NCBI RefSeq assembly: GCF_030373445.1
Contig: NZ_JAUCYU010000014.1
Location: 62,001 to 126,000 of the forward strand
Direction: 5' to 3'
DNA length: 64,000 nt
Source: Roseovarius sp.
Lineage (GTDB): Bacteria; Pseudomonadota; Alphaproteobacteria; Rhodobacterales; Rhodobacteraceae
The position numbers and the translations under genes were made by a program. Below are positions 51,781 to 60,301 of the stretch, in pieces (position 1 is the first letter of the stretch; the number at the start of each line of letters is the position of its first letter). The notes beneath the pieces were generated by a model. The model ran no database searches, had not been told where the DNA came from, and was given only the letters and a program-made list of their open reading frames with translations.

Positions 51781-51848
51781 CCGTTTTCCGCGCGGAAAAC
51801 GGGGAAGAAAACGGGGGTTTTCTTGCCCGGAATTTCTGAAAATTCCGG
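51781..51848 (-). repeat. Triple-hairpin element, inverted copy of the one after recO
   Basis: Three consecutive stem-loops. 51781-51802 is a perfect 22-bp palindrome identical to 19671-19692 (core TTTTCCGCGCGGAAAA). 51801-51828 is a 12-bp stem with one mismatch. 51827-51848 is a 9-bp stem (CCGGAATTT/AAATTCCGG). The order is the reverse of 19625-19692, so the element is inverted. It starts 11 bases after the binding-protein stop. Confidence 0.85.
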
Positions 51849-51911
51849 GGCGCGGGCGGTGGCGGTGTGCCGCCGCCGCAACCGGGCGGGAGGTCCGGAG
51901 AGGTCGGATTT

Positions 51912-51933
51912 GAGTATTTCGGCCAAGAAGAAG
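51912..51933 (+). repeat. GAGTATTT..CCAAGAAGAAG leader motif, second copy
   Basis: GAGTATTTCGG then CCAAGAAGAAG. It begins 36 bases before the permease ATG, the same distance as the copy at 24991 before its gene. Confidence 0.6.
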
Positions 51934-51947
51934 CCGGGGGTGGCGTG

Positions 51948-52895
51948 ATGCTGCGCTACGTGGGGCGGCGGCTGGTGTCGCTTGCGGTCTCGCTGTTGGT
52001 GGCGTCGGTGGTGATCTTCCTGGCGCTCGAGGTCGTGCCGGGGGACCCTGCCGCCTACATGCTGGGGATCAACGCGCAGGAGGATACGCTGGCCGCCTTG
52101 CGCGCCGAGCTGGGGCTCGATCAGTCGCGGGTGGAGCGGTACTTCAGTTGGGTGGGCGGCATGGTGCAGGGGGATTTCGGGACCTCCTACACGTACCGCA
52201 CGCCGGTGGCGGAGATGATCGGCGACCGGTTGTGGGTGAGCCTGCCGCTGGCGGTCTATGCGCTGGTGCTGTCGACACTCATCGCCTTTCCGGCCGGCAT
52301 CTGGGCGGCGTCGAGGCGCGGTTCGCCCGTCGACTGGGGGGTGATGGGGGTGACGCAGCTTGGCGTGGCGATCCCGAATTTCTGGTTCGCGATGCTGATG
52401 GTGCTGGTCTTTGCCATCAACCTGCGCTGGTTCAGCGCCGGCGGGTTTGCCGGGTGGGAGAACGGGCTGCTGGCGGGGATGAAGAGCCTGACCCTGCCCG
52501 CCATCGCGCTGGCGCTGCCTCAGGCGAGTATCCTGGCAAGGGTGATGCGCTCGGCGCTGCTGGACACGCTGGGGGAGGACTTCATCCGGACGGCGCGGGC
52601 CAAGGGGCTGACGCGGGGGCAGGCGCTCCGGCGGCACGCGGTCAGGAACGCGATGATCCCGGTGCTGACGATCATCGGGCTGCAGTTTTCCTTCCTGCTG
52701 GCCGGCGTCATCATCATCGAGAACGTGTTCTTCCTGCCCGGGCTGGGGCGGCTGGTGTTCCAGGCGATCAGCTCGCGCGACCTGATCGTGGTGGAATCGG
52801 TGGTGATGTTCCTGGTCTTCGCCGTGGTGATGGTGAATTTCGTGGTGGACCTGACCTATGCCTGGGTCGATCCGCGCCTGAGGGGGCGGCGGTGA
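51948..52895 (+). CDS. Peptide-type ABC transporter permease (DppB-like)
   Basis: 315 residues with six membrane helices, the first at about 9-30. The DppB hallmark GDFGTSYTYRTPV follows the first helix, and the inner-membrane loop reads DFIRTARAKGLTRGQAL with the EAA-type glycine. The C-terminal ENVFFLPGLGRLVFQAI is diagnostic of this permease class. It overlaps the next permease by four bases (GTGA). Confidence 0.92.
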   Translation: MLRYVGRRLVSLAVSLLVASVVIFLALEVVPGDPAAYMLGINAQEDTLAALRAELGLDQSRVERYFSWVGGMVQGDFGTSYTYRTPVAEMIGDRLWVSLPLAVYALVLSTLIAFPAGIWAASRRGSPVDWGVMGVTQLGVAIPNFWFAMLMVLVFAINLRWFSAGGFAGWENGLLAGMKSLTLPAIALALPQASILARVMRSALLDTLGEDFIRTARAKGLTRGQALRRHAVRNAMIPVLTIIGLQFSFLLAGVIIIENVFFLPGLGRLVFQAISSRDLIVVESVVMFLVFAVVMVNFVVDLTYAWVDPRLRGRR

Positions 52896-53707
52896 GGGGG
52901 GCGCTCACTTTCGGGGCCTGCCTGTCGGCGGTGTTTGCCGGGGCGGCGGTGCTGTCGTTCCTGTGGGTGCCGTATGACATCGAGGCGCTGGACATTGCCA
53001 ACAAGATCCAGCCGCCTTCGGCCGCGCACCCGCTGGGGACGGATCATTTCGGGCGGGATATCCTGTCGATGATCATGGTGGGGGCGCGGACCTCGATTGC
53101 CGTGGCGCTGGTGGCCGTGGGGATCGGCATGGGGCTGGGCGTGCCGCTGGGGCTGGCGGCGGCGGCGCGGCGGGGGAGTTGGCTGGACGAGGTGATCAGC
53201 CGGGGGAACGACCTGATCTTCGCCTTTCCGAGCCTGTTGATCGCGATCATGATCACGGCGGTGTTCGGGCCGAGTGCCGTGAACGCGATCATCGCCATCG
53301 GGATCTTCAACATTCCCGTTTTCGCGCGCCTGGTGCGGGGGGCGGCGATGAGCCTGTGGACTCGGGAATACGTTCTGGCGGCGCGGGTGGCCGGGAAGGG
53401 GGCGGTCAGGATTTCGTGGGAGCATATCCTGCCCAATGTCGCCAACCTGCTGATCGTGCAGGGGACGATCCAGTTCAGCTTGGGGATATTGGCGGAGGCG
53501 GGTCTGAGCTACGTCGGATTGGGTGCGCAGCCGCCGGTGCCAAGCTGGGGCCGGATGCTGGCCGACAGCCAGACGATGATTTCCTTCGCGCCGCACATGG
53601 CGCTGTTTCCGGGGCTGGCGATCCTGCTGACGGTGCTGGGGCTGAACCTGATGGGGGACGGGTTGCGGGACCTGCTTGACCCGCGGCTTCGGAGGGCGCG
53701 GCAGTGA
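52892..53707 (+). CDS. Peptide-type ABC transporter permease (DppC-like)
   Basis: 271 residues starting GTG. The DppC segment HPLGTDHFGRDILSMIMVGAR (in parts) is followed by about five to six helices and the EAA-type loop REYVLAARVAGKGAVRI. The C-terminus LNLMGDGLRDLLDPRLRR is diagnostic. Slightly short at the N-terminus: the usual cytoplasmic tail before helix one is nearly absent. It overlaps the upstream permease and the ATPase by four bases each. Confidence 0.92.
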   Translation: MRGALTFGACLSAVFAGAAVLSFLWVPYDIEALDIANKIQPPSAAHPLGTDHFGRDILSMIMVGARTSIAVALVAVGIGMGLGVPLGLAAAARRGSWLDEVISRGNDLIFAFPSLLIAIMITAVFGPSAVNAIIAIGIFNIPVFARLVRGAAMSLWTREYVLAARVAGKGAVRISWEHILPNVANLLIVQGTIQFSLGILAEAGLSYVGLGAQPPVPSWGRMLADSQTMISFAPHMALFPGLAILLTVLGLNLMGDGLRDLLDPRLRRARQ

Positions 53708-55278
53708 GCTTGCTGGCGATCGACGGGCTGGGGTTGCGCATCGGGACTGTGTCGGTGCTGGAGGACGTGTCCTTTGCCGTGGGCGCGGGCGAGATCGTGG
53801 GGGTGATCGGCGAGTCGGGGAGTGGCAAGTCGATGACCGCGCTGAGCGTGATGCAGTTGCTGCCGCAGGGGGCAAGCTGCACCGGCCGGATCACGTTGGC
53901 GGGGCGGGACGTGCTGGCGATGAAGGAACGCGCGCTCTGCCGGGTCCGGGGGAAAGAGGTGGGCATGGTGTTCCAGGAGCCGATGACGGCGCTGAACCCG
54001 TTGCAGACCATCGGCGACCAGGTGGCGGAGACGGTGCTCATTCACGAGCGGGTGGGCCGGGCCGAGGCGATGAGCCGGGCGGCGGAGGCGCTGGAGCGGG
54101 TGGAGCTGCCGCAGGACAGGTTTCCGCTGGGGCGCTATCCGCACGAGCTGTCGGGCGGGCAGCGGCAGCGGGTGGGGATCGCGATGGCGATCGCGTTGCG
54201 GCCGAAGCTGCTCATTGCCGACGAGCCGACGACGGCGCTGGATGTCACCACGCAGGCGGAGGTTTTGCGGCTGCTGAAGCGGCTGGTGCAGGAGGACGGG
54301 ATGGGGCTGATGCTGATCTCGCACGACTTGGGGGTCGTGGCGGGGATGGCGGACCGGATCGTCATCATGCGGCAGGGCAAGGTGATGGAGGAGGGGCGGT
54401 TCGGGGCGTTGAGCCATCCGTATTCCCTGAGACTGCTGGAGGCGTCGGACCACGTGCCCGAGCGCGAGGGGCAGGCGGGCGAGGTGCCGCTGCTGGAGGT
54501 GCGGGACGTGGTGCGGGAGTATGACGCGCCGCGGCAGGGCTGGCTGGGAAAGCCGGGCGTCTTCCGGGCGGTGGACGGGGTGAGTTTCGACGTGCGGCGG
54601 GGGGAAAACCTTGGCCTGGTGGGCGAATCGGGCTGCGGGAAGTCGACGCTGACGCGGGCGATCCTGGGGCTGGAGGAGGTGCAGGGCGGCACGATCCGGC
54701 TGGACGGGCAGCCGGTTTTCGTGGGGCACAGGCCGAACCGGGATGTCCGGCGGCGGATGCAGGTGGTGTTCCAGGACCCTTACGGCAGTTTCAACCCGCG
54801 TCACAAGGTCGGGCGGCTGGTGGCGGAGCCGTTCCACCTGCTGGACGATGCGCCGACGGGTGAGGCGCGGGCGGCGGCGGTGGCCGAGGCGCTGGAGAGC
54901 GTGGGGCTGAAGGCGGAAGACGCCGGGAAGTACATTCACGAGTTCAGCGGCGGGCAGCGGCAGAGGATCGCGATTGCCCGGGCGCTGATCATCCGGCCGG
55001 AGCTGATCATCCTCGACGAGGCGGTGAGTGCGCTCGACGTGCAGGTGCGGGCGCAGATCCTAGACCTTTTGGCGGGGCTGTCGGACCGGCTGGGGCTGAC
55101 ATACCTCTTCATCAGCCATGACCTTTCGGTGGTGCGGAACGTGACCGACCGGGTGCTGGTGATGCAGGACGGCCGGATCGTCGAGCAGGGCGGGACGGAG
55201 GAGGTGTTCACCCGGCCGCGCCACGCCTATACCAGACAGTTGATCGCGGCGGTGCCGAAACTGCCGAGGTCGGCATAG
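53704..55278 (+). CDS. Peptide-type ABC transporter ATP-binding protein, fused DppD-DppF
   Basis: 524 residues with two complete ATPase domains. The first has Walker A GESGSGKSMTAL, signature LSGGQRQRVGIAMA and Walker B LLIADEPTTALDV (about 1-245). The second has GESGCGKSTLTRAIL, FSGGQRQRIAIARAL and LIILDEAVSALDV (about 260-524). Both retain the switch His in ISHDLGVV and ISHDLSVV. The fusion replaces separate DppD and DppF subunits. GTG start coupled to the permease. Confidence 0.93.
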   Translation: MSLLAIDGLGLRIGTVSVLEDVSFAVGAGEIVGVIGESGSGKSMTALSVMQLLPQGASCTGRITLAGRDVLAMKERALCRVRGKEVGMVFQEPMTALNPLQTIGDQVAETVLIHERVGRAEAMSRAAEALERVELPQDRFPLGRYPHELSGGQRQRVGIAMAIALRPKLLIADEPTTALDVTTQAEVLRLLKRLVQEDGMGLMLISHDLGVVAGMADRIVIMRQGKVMEEGRFGALSHPYSLRLLEASDHVPEREGQAGEVPLLEVRDVVREYDAPRQGWLGKPGVFRAVDGVSFDVRRGENLGLVGESGCGKSTLTRAILGLEEVQGGTIRLDGQPVFVGHRPNRDVRRRMQVVFQDPYGSFNPRHKVGRLVAEPFHLLDDAPTGEARAAAVAEALESVGLKAEDAGKYIHEFSGGQRQRIAIARALIIRPELIILDEAVSALDVQVRAQILDLLAGLSDRLGLTYLFISHDLSVVRNVTDRVLVMQDGRIVEQGGTEEVFTRPRHAYTRQLIAAVPKLPRSA

Positions 55279-55335
55279 CCAACCGCGCCCGGCTCGCCTA
55301 CAACTGGGCGGTAAGCCCCCGACACGGAGTTCGCC

Positions 55336-56121
55336 TTGCGCCTGATCATCGCCCTTTGCCTGAGCCTGACCTTCCTGCCTGTCTCCGCGTCCGCCGCGCC
55401 GGAGGAGGATGTCGTCGTCGTGACCAAGCAGGACATCATGGCGCTTCTGGCGCAGATTCCCGACATTGCGCCGGTGCGCGAGGACATGCGCGCGCTGGGC
55501 TTCCGGGGGGAGAACCTCGAGCTGGCGGTGGCGCAGAACCGGGCCTTCTATACCGATCCGGTGATCGCCGGGCATATCGCCGAGCAGGTGATGATGGCCT
55601 ATGCCAACCCCGGCCAGCCGGGGCAGGCGCAGGGGCTGATCTGGCCGCTGATCGACCGGGGGCTGGGGCATCTGCCGACGCGGAAGCTGAAATACTATTT
55701 CGAGGTGGAATCGACGATGATCCACGCGCTGCCGGTGGCGCAGTGTGGGCGGATCATCCGCAACGACCTGTCGGCGGAGGCGCATTCGGACACGATGAGC
55801 CGGATGGCGGCGCGGCTGAACGCGCCGGCGCTGAAGGAGTATTACGCGATCCAGCTGCGCGCCGCCCGGCTTGGGGCGAGCCGGAATGCGGTGCGGCTGT
55901 CACGGTCGCAGTTCGACCGGGTGAAGGCGGGGCTCGACCGCGAGATGGAGGTGCTGATCGCCGGCACGCCGAGGCCCGAATCGATCGTCGATGCGATGCG
56001 CGACCTGCGGCGGGCGGACAACCGGCGGGCCTGCGTGATCGGGCGGCTGATGTATGACGCGGTGATGCGGCTGGAGGGACAGGTTCAGCGGGATGCGCTG
56101 ATCTTCATGAGTTCCCCGTGA
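55336..56121 (+). CDS. Secreted protein of unknown function
   Basis: 261 residues from a TTG start with GACACGGAG upstream. Signal peptide about 1-20 (ending VSASA). The mature protein is largely helical with conserved-looking QCGRIIRNDLSAEAH and a Cys near the C-terminus (RRACVIGRLM), which could pair with the first. No family was recognised with confidence. It overlaps the YcaQ-like gene by four bases, so the two are coupled, although the predicted locations (periplasm versus cytoplasm) differ. Confidence 0.7.
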   Translation: MRLIIALCLSLTFLPVSASAAPEEDVVVVTKQDIMALLAQIPDIAPVREDMRALGFRGENLELAVAQNRAFYTDPVIAGHIAEQVMMAYANPGQPGQAQGLIWPLIDRGLGHLPTRKLKYYFEVESTMIHALPVAQCGRIIRNDLSAEAHSDTMSRMAARLNAPALKEYYAIQLRAARLGASRNAVRLSRSQFDRVKAGLDREMEVLIAGTPRPESIVDAMRDLRRADNRRACVIGRLMYDAVMRLEGQVQRDALIFMSSP

Positions 56122-57308
56122 GCGCGCCGCTTCGCATCGGCAACCGCGACGCGCGGCGGCTGTGGCTGTGGACGAACGGGTTGTCGGGCACGCCGGTGGG
56201 GCCGGTCGATGTGATGGGGATGATCCGGGCGCTGGGATTCGTGCAGATCGACACGATCCGCAACGTGACGCGGGCGCATCATCATATCCTGTGGAGCCGG
56301 AACCAGAATTACCGCGAGAAGATGCTCTGGCCCCTGCTGCGACAGCGGGAGATCTTCGAGCATTTCACCCATGACGCCTCGCTTATCCCGATGGATGTCC
56401 TGCCGATGTGGCAGCGCCAGTTCCGGCGGTTGGGCGAGCGGGCGGCGCGGCATGGCTGGTACCAGTCGGGGCTGGGGCAGGAGCAGATTTCCAGCATCCG
56501 CGCGCGGATCGCGGCGGAGGGGGCCCTGTCGACCCATGCCTTCGAGACCAAGGCGGAGAGCCGCGAGATGTGGGCCCGTCCGCCGCACAAGAAGGCGCTG
56601 GACCAGATGTGGTATTCGGGGGAGCTGGCGACCTGTCACCGCGAGAATTTCGTGAAGTTCTACGACCTGGGCGAGCGGGTGTTCCCGGCGCATCTGCGCG
56701 AGGGGCCGGGGGAGGCGGAGAGCGCGCTGTGGCTGTGCGACGCGGCTTTGGACCGGCTGAGCGTCGGGACAACCGGCGAGGTGCAGCGGTTCTGGGAGGC
56801 GATGGACGCGGGCGAGGCGAAGGGCTGGGCCGAGGCGCGCCGACCGGTGCCGGTGGAGGTGCAGGGGGCCGACGGGGCGTGGCGGGCGGCCTGGGGCGCG
56901 CCGGATATCGAGGCGCGGCTGGCGGCGGCGCCGGGGGCGACGAGCCGCCTGAGGATTTTGAACCCGTTCGACCCGGCGATCAGAGACAGGGTGCGGGTGG
57001 AACGGCTGTTCGGGTTTGCCTACCGCAACGAGATGTTCGTGCCGAAGGAGAAGCGGCTCTGGGGCTACTACGTCTATCCGCTGCTGGAGGGCGACCGGTT
57101 CGTGGGGCGCTGCGAGCTGAAGGCGGACCGGGCGGCGGGGTGGCTGCGGGTGACCGGGTTCTGGCCGGAGCGCGGCGTGAAATGGGGGCCGGCACGGGTG
57201 GAGAAGCTGGAGGCGGAGCTCGGGCGGTTCGCGCGGCTGGCGGGGATACGGGAGATTCACTGGGACGTGGCGCGGCCGGGCGAAGGGGTGGTCGCGCCCC
57301 GGCCTTGA
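56118..57308 (+). CDS. YcaQ-like winged-helix DNA glycosylase (HTH_42)
   Basis: 396 residues. The family (COG3214) includes YcaQ, which unhooks DNA interstrand crosslinks. The catalytic QxD motif is visible as FVQIDTIRNV (Gln43, Asp45). Conserved segments RAHHHILWSRNQNY and HDASLIPMDVLPMW follow, and the C-terminal half has NPFDPAIRDRVRVERLFGF and GYYVYPLLEGDRFVGRCELK (in parts). GTG start overlapping the upstream secreted-protein gene. Confidence 0.85.
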   Translation: MSAPLRIGNRDARRLWLWTNGLSGTPVGPVDVMGMIRALGFVQIDTIRNVTRAHHHILWSRNQNYREKMLWPLLRQREIFEHFTHDASLIPMDVLPMWQRQFRRLGERAARHGWYQSGLGQEQISSIRARIAAEGALSTHAFETKAESREMWARPPHKKALDQMWYSGELATCHRENFVKFYDLGERVFPAHLREGPGEAESALWLCDAALDRLSVGTTGEVQRFWEAMDAGEAKGWAEARRPVPVEVQGADGAWRAAWGAPDIEARLAAAPGATSRLRILNPFDPAIRDRVRVERLFGFAYRNEMFVPKEKRLWGYYVYPLLEGDRFVGRCELKADRAAGWLRVTGFWPERGVKWGPARVEKLEAELGRFARLAGIREIHWDVARPGEGVVAPRP

Positions 57309-57349
57309 GCCGGGGTCTCTGGCGGACCGGTACGGGGAGATCTTGGCAC

Positions 57350-57375
57350 GAGGTCCCGGGTCAGGCCCGGGACGG
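57350..57375. repeat. GAGGTCCCGGG-type palindrome between convergent genes
   Basis: GAGGTCCCGGGTCAGG followed by CCCGGGACGG, a 9-bp stem with a short loop. It lies between the stop of the glycosylase gene and the end of the convergent cysteine hydrolase gene. Confidence 0.7.
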
Positions 57376-57404
57376 GTGAAGTTTACAGGGCCGCGGAAGG
57401 AGTC

Positions 57405-58025
57405 TTACTCGTTGCCTTGCGCGCGCTCCAGATCGGGCGCGTCGCCCTTCGTCAGCGCAAGCGCCTGATCGGTCGTCAAGGCCGTGCAGAATTCGCCATG
57501 CAGCGACGCCACCGACAGGGCATGCACCGTCTCGGGGTCGTGATCCGTGCCGTCCGGGCCCACCCGGTTGGTCGTGGCGCAGGCATCCGGCACGAGGTAG
57601 GTGTCGTAGCCCATGTTGCCCGCCATCCGGGTCGAGGTCTCCACGCAGAAATTGGTGAAGAAGCCGACCACGACCAGCCGGGTGATGCCGTGCTGGCGCA
57701 TGCGGAGTTCGATGTCGGTGCCGATGAAGGCGGAGTTCACGTCCTTCCTGACGATGATCTCGCTGGCCGAGGGTTCGAACCCCTCGATCATCGCGCCGGT
57801 GGGCAGGGAGAGTTTCAGGGGGGAGGCGGCCTCGCGGCTGTCATGCTGCGTGAAGATCACCGGCAGGCCGTTCGCGCGCCATGCTTTCAGAAGGCGGGCC
57901 ATCTCGGCCTCGGCGCCGGGGTTGTTGCGGCGGCCGGTGGGCCCGCCCCAGTGCTCGAGCACGTTCACGCCCTTCTGCACGTCGATGAGGAGGAGGGCGG
58001 TTTCGGGGCCGAACTGGCGGATCAT
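57405..58025 (-). CDS. Cysteine hydrolase (isochorismatase-like family)
   Basis: 206 residues. The catalytic triad is complete: Asp15 in LLLIDVQKG, Lys94 in IIVRKDVNSAF and Cys127 in VVGFFTNFCVETSTR, the latter preceded by a cis-peptide-type loop. Members include nicotinamidases, carbamoyl hydrolases and isochorismatases, and the specificity cannot be read here. The start at 58025 is preferred because AAAGGGA lies 6 bases upstream; an in-frame ATG five codons earlier is possible. Confidence 0.87.
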   Translation of the reverse strand: MIRQFGPETALLLIDVQKGVNVLEHWGGPTGRRNNPGAEAEMARLLKAWRANGLPVIFTQHDSREAASPLKLSLPTGAMIEGFEPSASEIIVRKDVNSAFIGTDIELRMRQHGITRLVVVGFFTNFCVETSTRMAGNMGYDTYLVPDACATTNRVGPDGTDHDPETVHALSVASLHGEFCTALTTDQALALTKGDAPDLERAQGNE

Positions 58026-58299
58026 GACTGTCCCTTTCATTTCAAGTTGCCGGTGCCGTCGCGCATCCGGGGACGTGGATGTCTGGTACAGCCGCGACGG
58101 GGGCGGGAGCAAGAGCGTCAATGCCGGCGCAGCCGGGTGGCCGGTGTCGATCGTGGCGAAGGGCCCCGGCGCGGGGGGCGGGACGGGGGCGCCTGGGGGC
58201 GGCGGGCCGGCGCCACAGCCCTCGCGCCCCGCCCAACCCCCTTTTCAACCGGGCGGGAAGCCTTTATCGGGTGAACCCCGAAGCCAAGGCGAGACAGAC

Positions 58300-59346
58300 A
58301 TGAGCCAGAAGACAGCACTCATCACCGGCGTCACCGGTCAGGACGGCGCCTACCTGGCGGAGTTCCTGCTGGACAAGGGCTACGAGGTGCATGGCATCAA
58401 GCGGCGCACGTCGCTGTTCAACACCGCCCGGATCGACCACCTGATCGAGGGGGAACCGGGCCGCGAGGGGCGGTTCGTGCTGCATCACGGCGACATGACC
58501 GACAGCTCGTCGCTGACGCATATCCTGCAGAAGGTGAAGCCCGACGAGGTGTATAACCTCGCCGCGCAGAGCCACGTGGCCGTGTCGTTCGAGGAGCCGG
58601 AATACACCGCCAATTCCGACGCGCTGGGCGCGCTGCGGCTGCTGGAGGCGATCCGGTTCCTGGGGCTGGGCGAGAAGACGCGGTTCTACCAGGCCTCGAC
58701 CTCGGAGCTGTATGGCCTCGTGCAGGAGGTGCCGCAACGGGAGACGACGCCGTTCCACCCGCGCTCGCCTTACGCCGTGGCCAAGCTTTACGCCTACTGG
58801 ATCACGGTGAACTATCGCGAGGCCTACGGGCTTTACGCCTGCAACGGGACGCTCTTCAACCACGAGAGCCCGCTCAGGGGCGAGACCTTCGTGACCCGCA
58901 AGATCACGCGGGCGCTGGCGCGGATCAAGCTGGGCACGCAGCAGGAGTTGCGGCTGGGCAACATGGATGCCAAGCGTGACTGGGGTCATGCGCGGGATTA
59001 CGTCAAGATGATGTGGCTGATGCTGCAGCAGGACAAGCCCGAGGATTACGTGATCGCCACGGGCGAGCAGTATTCGGTGCGGGAATTCGTTGCGCGCGCG
59101 GCGGAGGTTCTGGGGATGAGCATTACCTTCGAGGGCGAGGGTGTCGACGAGGTGGGCCGGGACGAGAGCGGCCGGGTGATCGTGCGGGTCGATCCGCAGT
59201 ATTTCCGGCCGGCGGAGGTCGAGACGCTCCTGGGCGATGCCTCGAAGGCGCGGCAGGAGCTGGGCTGGACCCCGGAGACGAGCTTTGACGAGCTGGTGCG
59301 CGAGATGGTCGAGAGCGATTTCGAGGAGGCCAAGCGCAATGGCTGA
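58300..59346 (+). CDS. gmd: GDP-mannose 4,6-dehydratase
   Basis: 348 residues of extended SDR type. The NADP-binding ALITGVTGQDGAYLAEFLLD (in part) lies at the N-terminus, followed by HGDMTDSSSL, the active site SPYAVAKLYAYW (YxxxK) with STSELYG, and NHESPLRGETFVTRKI. It makes GDP-4-keto-6-deoxymannose. The coding sequence overlaps fcl by 8 bases, so both enzymes of GDP-fucose synthesis are coupled. Confidence 0.95.
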   Translation: MSQKTALITGVTGQDGAYLAEFLLDKGYEVHGIKRRTSLFNTARIDHLIEGEPGREGRFVLHHGDMTDSSSLTHILQKVKPDEVYNLAAQSHVAVSFEEPEYTANSDALGALRLLEAIRFLGLGEKTRFYQASTSELYGLVQEVPQRETTPFHPRSPYAVAKLYAYWITVNYREAYGLYACNGTLFNHESPLRGETFVTRKITRALARIKLGTQQELRLGNMDAKRDWGHARDYVKMMWLMLQQDKPEDYVIATGEQYSVREFVARAAEVLGMSITFEGEGVDEVGRDESGRVIVRVDPQYFRPAEVETLLGDASKARQELGWTPETSFDELVREMVESDFEEAKRNG

Positions 59347-60289
59347 GCCGGTCTATGCGCTTGCCGGCAAGCGGGTCTACGTGGCCGGGCACCGGGGCAT
59401 GGTGGGGCAGGCGATCTGCCGCCGGCTGGAGCGGGAGGACTGCACGGTTCTGACCGCGGGGCGCAAGGATGCCGACCTGACGCGGCAGGCGGAGGCGGAG
59501 GACTGGATGGCGGAGAACAAGCCGGATGCCGTGTTCGTGGCCGCCGCCAAGGTGGGTGGGATTCTCGCCAATGACTCATTTCCGGCAGACTTCCTTTACG
59601 AAAACCTGATGATCGAGGCCAATGTTATCCACGCTTCGCACCGGTCGGGTGTCGAAAAGCTGATGTTTCTCGGATCGAGCTGTATTTATCCCAAGCTGGC
59701 CGAACAGCCCATGCGGGAGGATGCGCTCTTGACCGGGCCGCTGGAGCCGACGAACGAGTGGTACGCGATTGCCAAGATCGCCGGCATCAAGCTGTGCCAG
59801 GCCTATCGCAAGCAGCACGGGGCGGATTTCATCTCGGCGATGCCGACGAACCTGTATGGCACGGGCGACAATTACGATCTCGAGACCAGCCATGTTCTGC
59901 CGGCGCTGATCCGCAAGATGGTCGAGGCGCGGGACGAGGGACGCGAGGAAGTGGTGATGTGGGGAACGGGCAGCCCGCTGCGCGAGTTCATGCATGCCGA
60001 TGACCTTGCGGATGCGCTGGTGTTTTTGATGCAGCATTACTCGGGGCATGAGCATGTGAACGTGGGCTCGGGGCAGGAGATTTCGATCCGGCAACTGGGC
60101 GAGACGATTGCCGACGCGGCCGGGTATAAAGGTCGGATCGTGCAGGACACGTCGAAGCCGGACGGGACGCCGCGGAAGCTGATGGATAGCAGCCGTTTGC
60201 ACGGGCTGGGGTGGCGGCCGGGGATTTCCCTCGACGAGGGGATCGCGCGGTGTGTCAGGGAATTCGAAGAGATGCGCGCGACCGCGTGA
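59339..60289 (+). CDS. fcl: GDP-L-fucose synthase
   Basis: 316 residues of extended SDR type. YVAGHRGMVGQAI binds NADPH; AAAKVGGILAND and FLGSSCIYPK precede the active-site NEWYAIAKIAGIKLC (YxxxK). SPLREFMHADDLA and NVGSGQEISIRQL are also diagnostic. It epimerises and reduces the product of Gmd to GDP-L-fucose for surface polysaccharide. The ATG lies inside the end of gmd. Confidence 0.95.
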   Translation: MAEPVYALAGKRVYVAGHRGMVGQAICRRLEREDCTVLTAGRKDADLTRQAEAEDWMAENKPDAVFVAAAKVGGILANDSFPADFLYENLMIEANVIHASHRSGVEKLMFLGSSCIYPKLAEQPMREDALLTGPLEPTNEWYAIAKIAGIKLCQAYRKQHGADFISAMPTNLYGTGDNYDLETSHVLPALIRKMVEARDEGREEVVMWGTGSPLREFMHADDLADALVFLMQHYSGHEHVNVGSGQEISIRQLGETIADAAGYKGRIVQDTSKPDGTPRKLMDSSRLHGLGWRPGISLDEGIARCVREFEEMRATA

Positions 60290-60301
60290 AGGAGAGATCC
60301 G

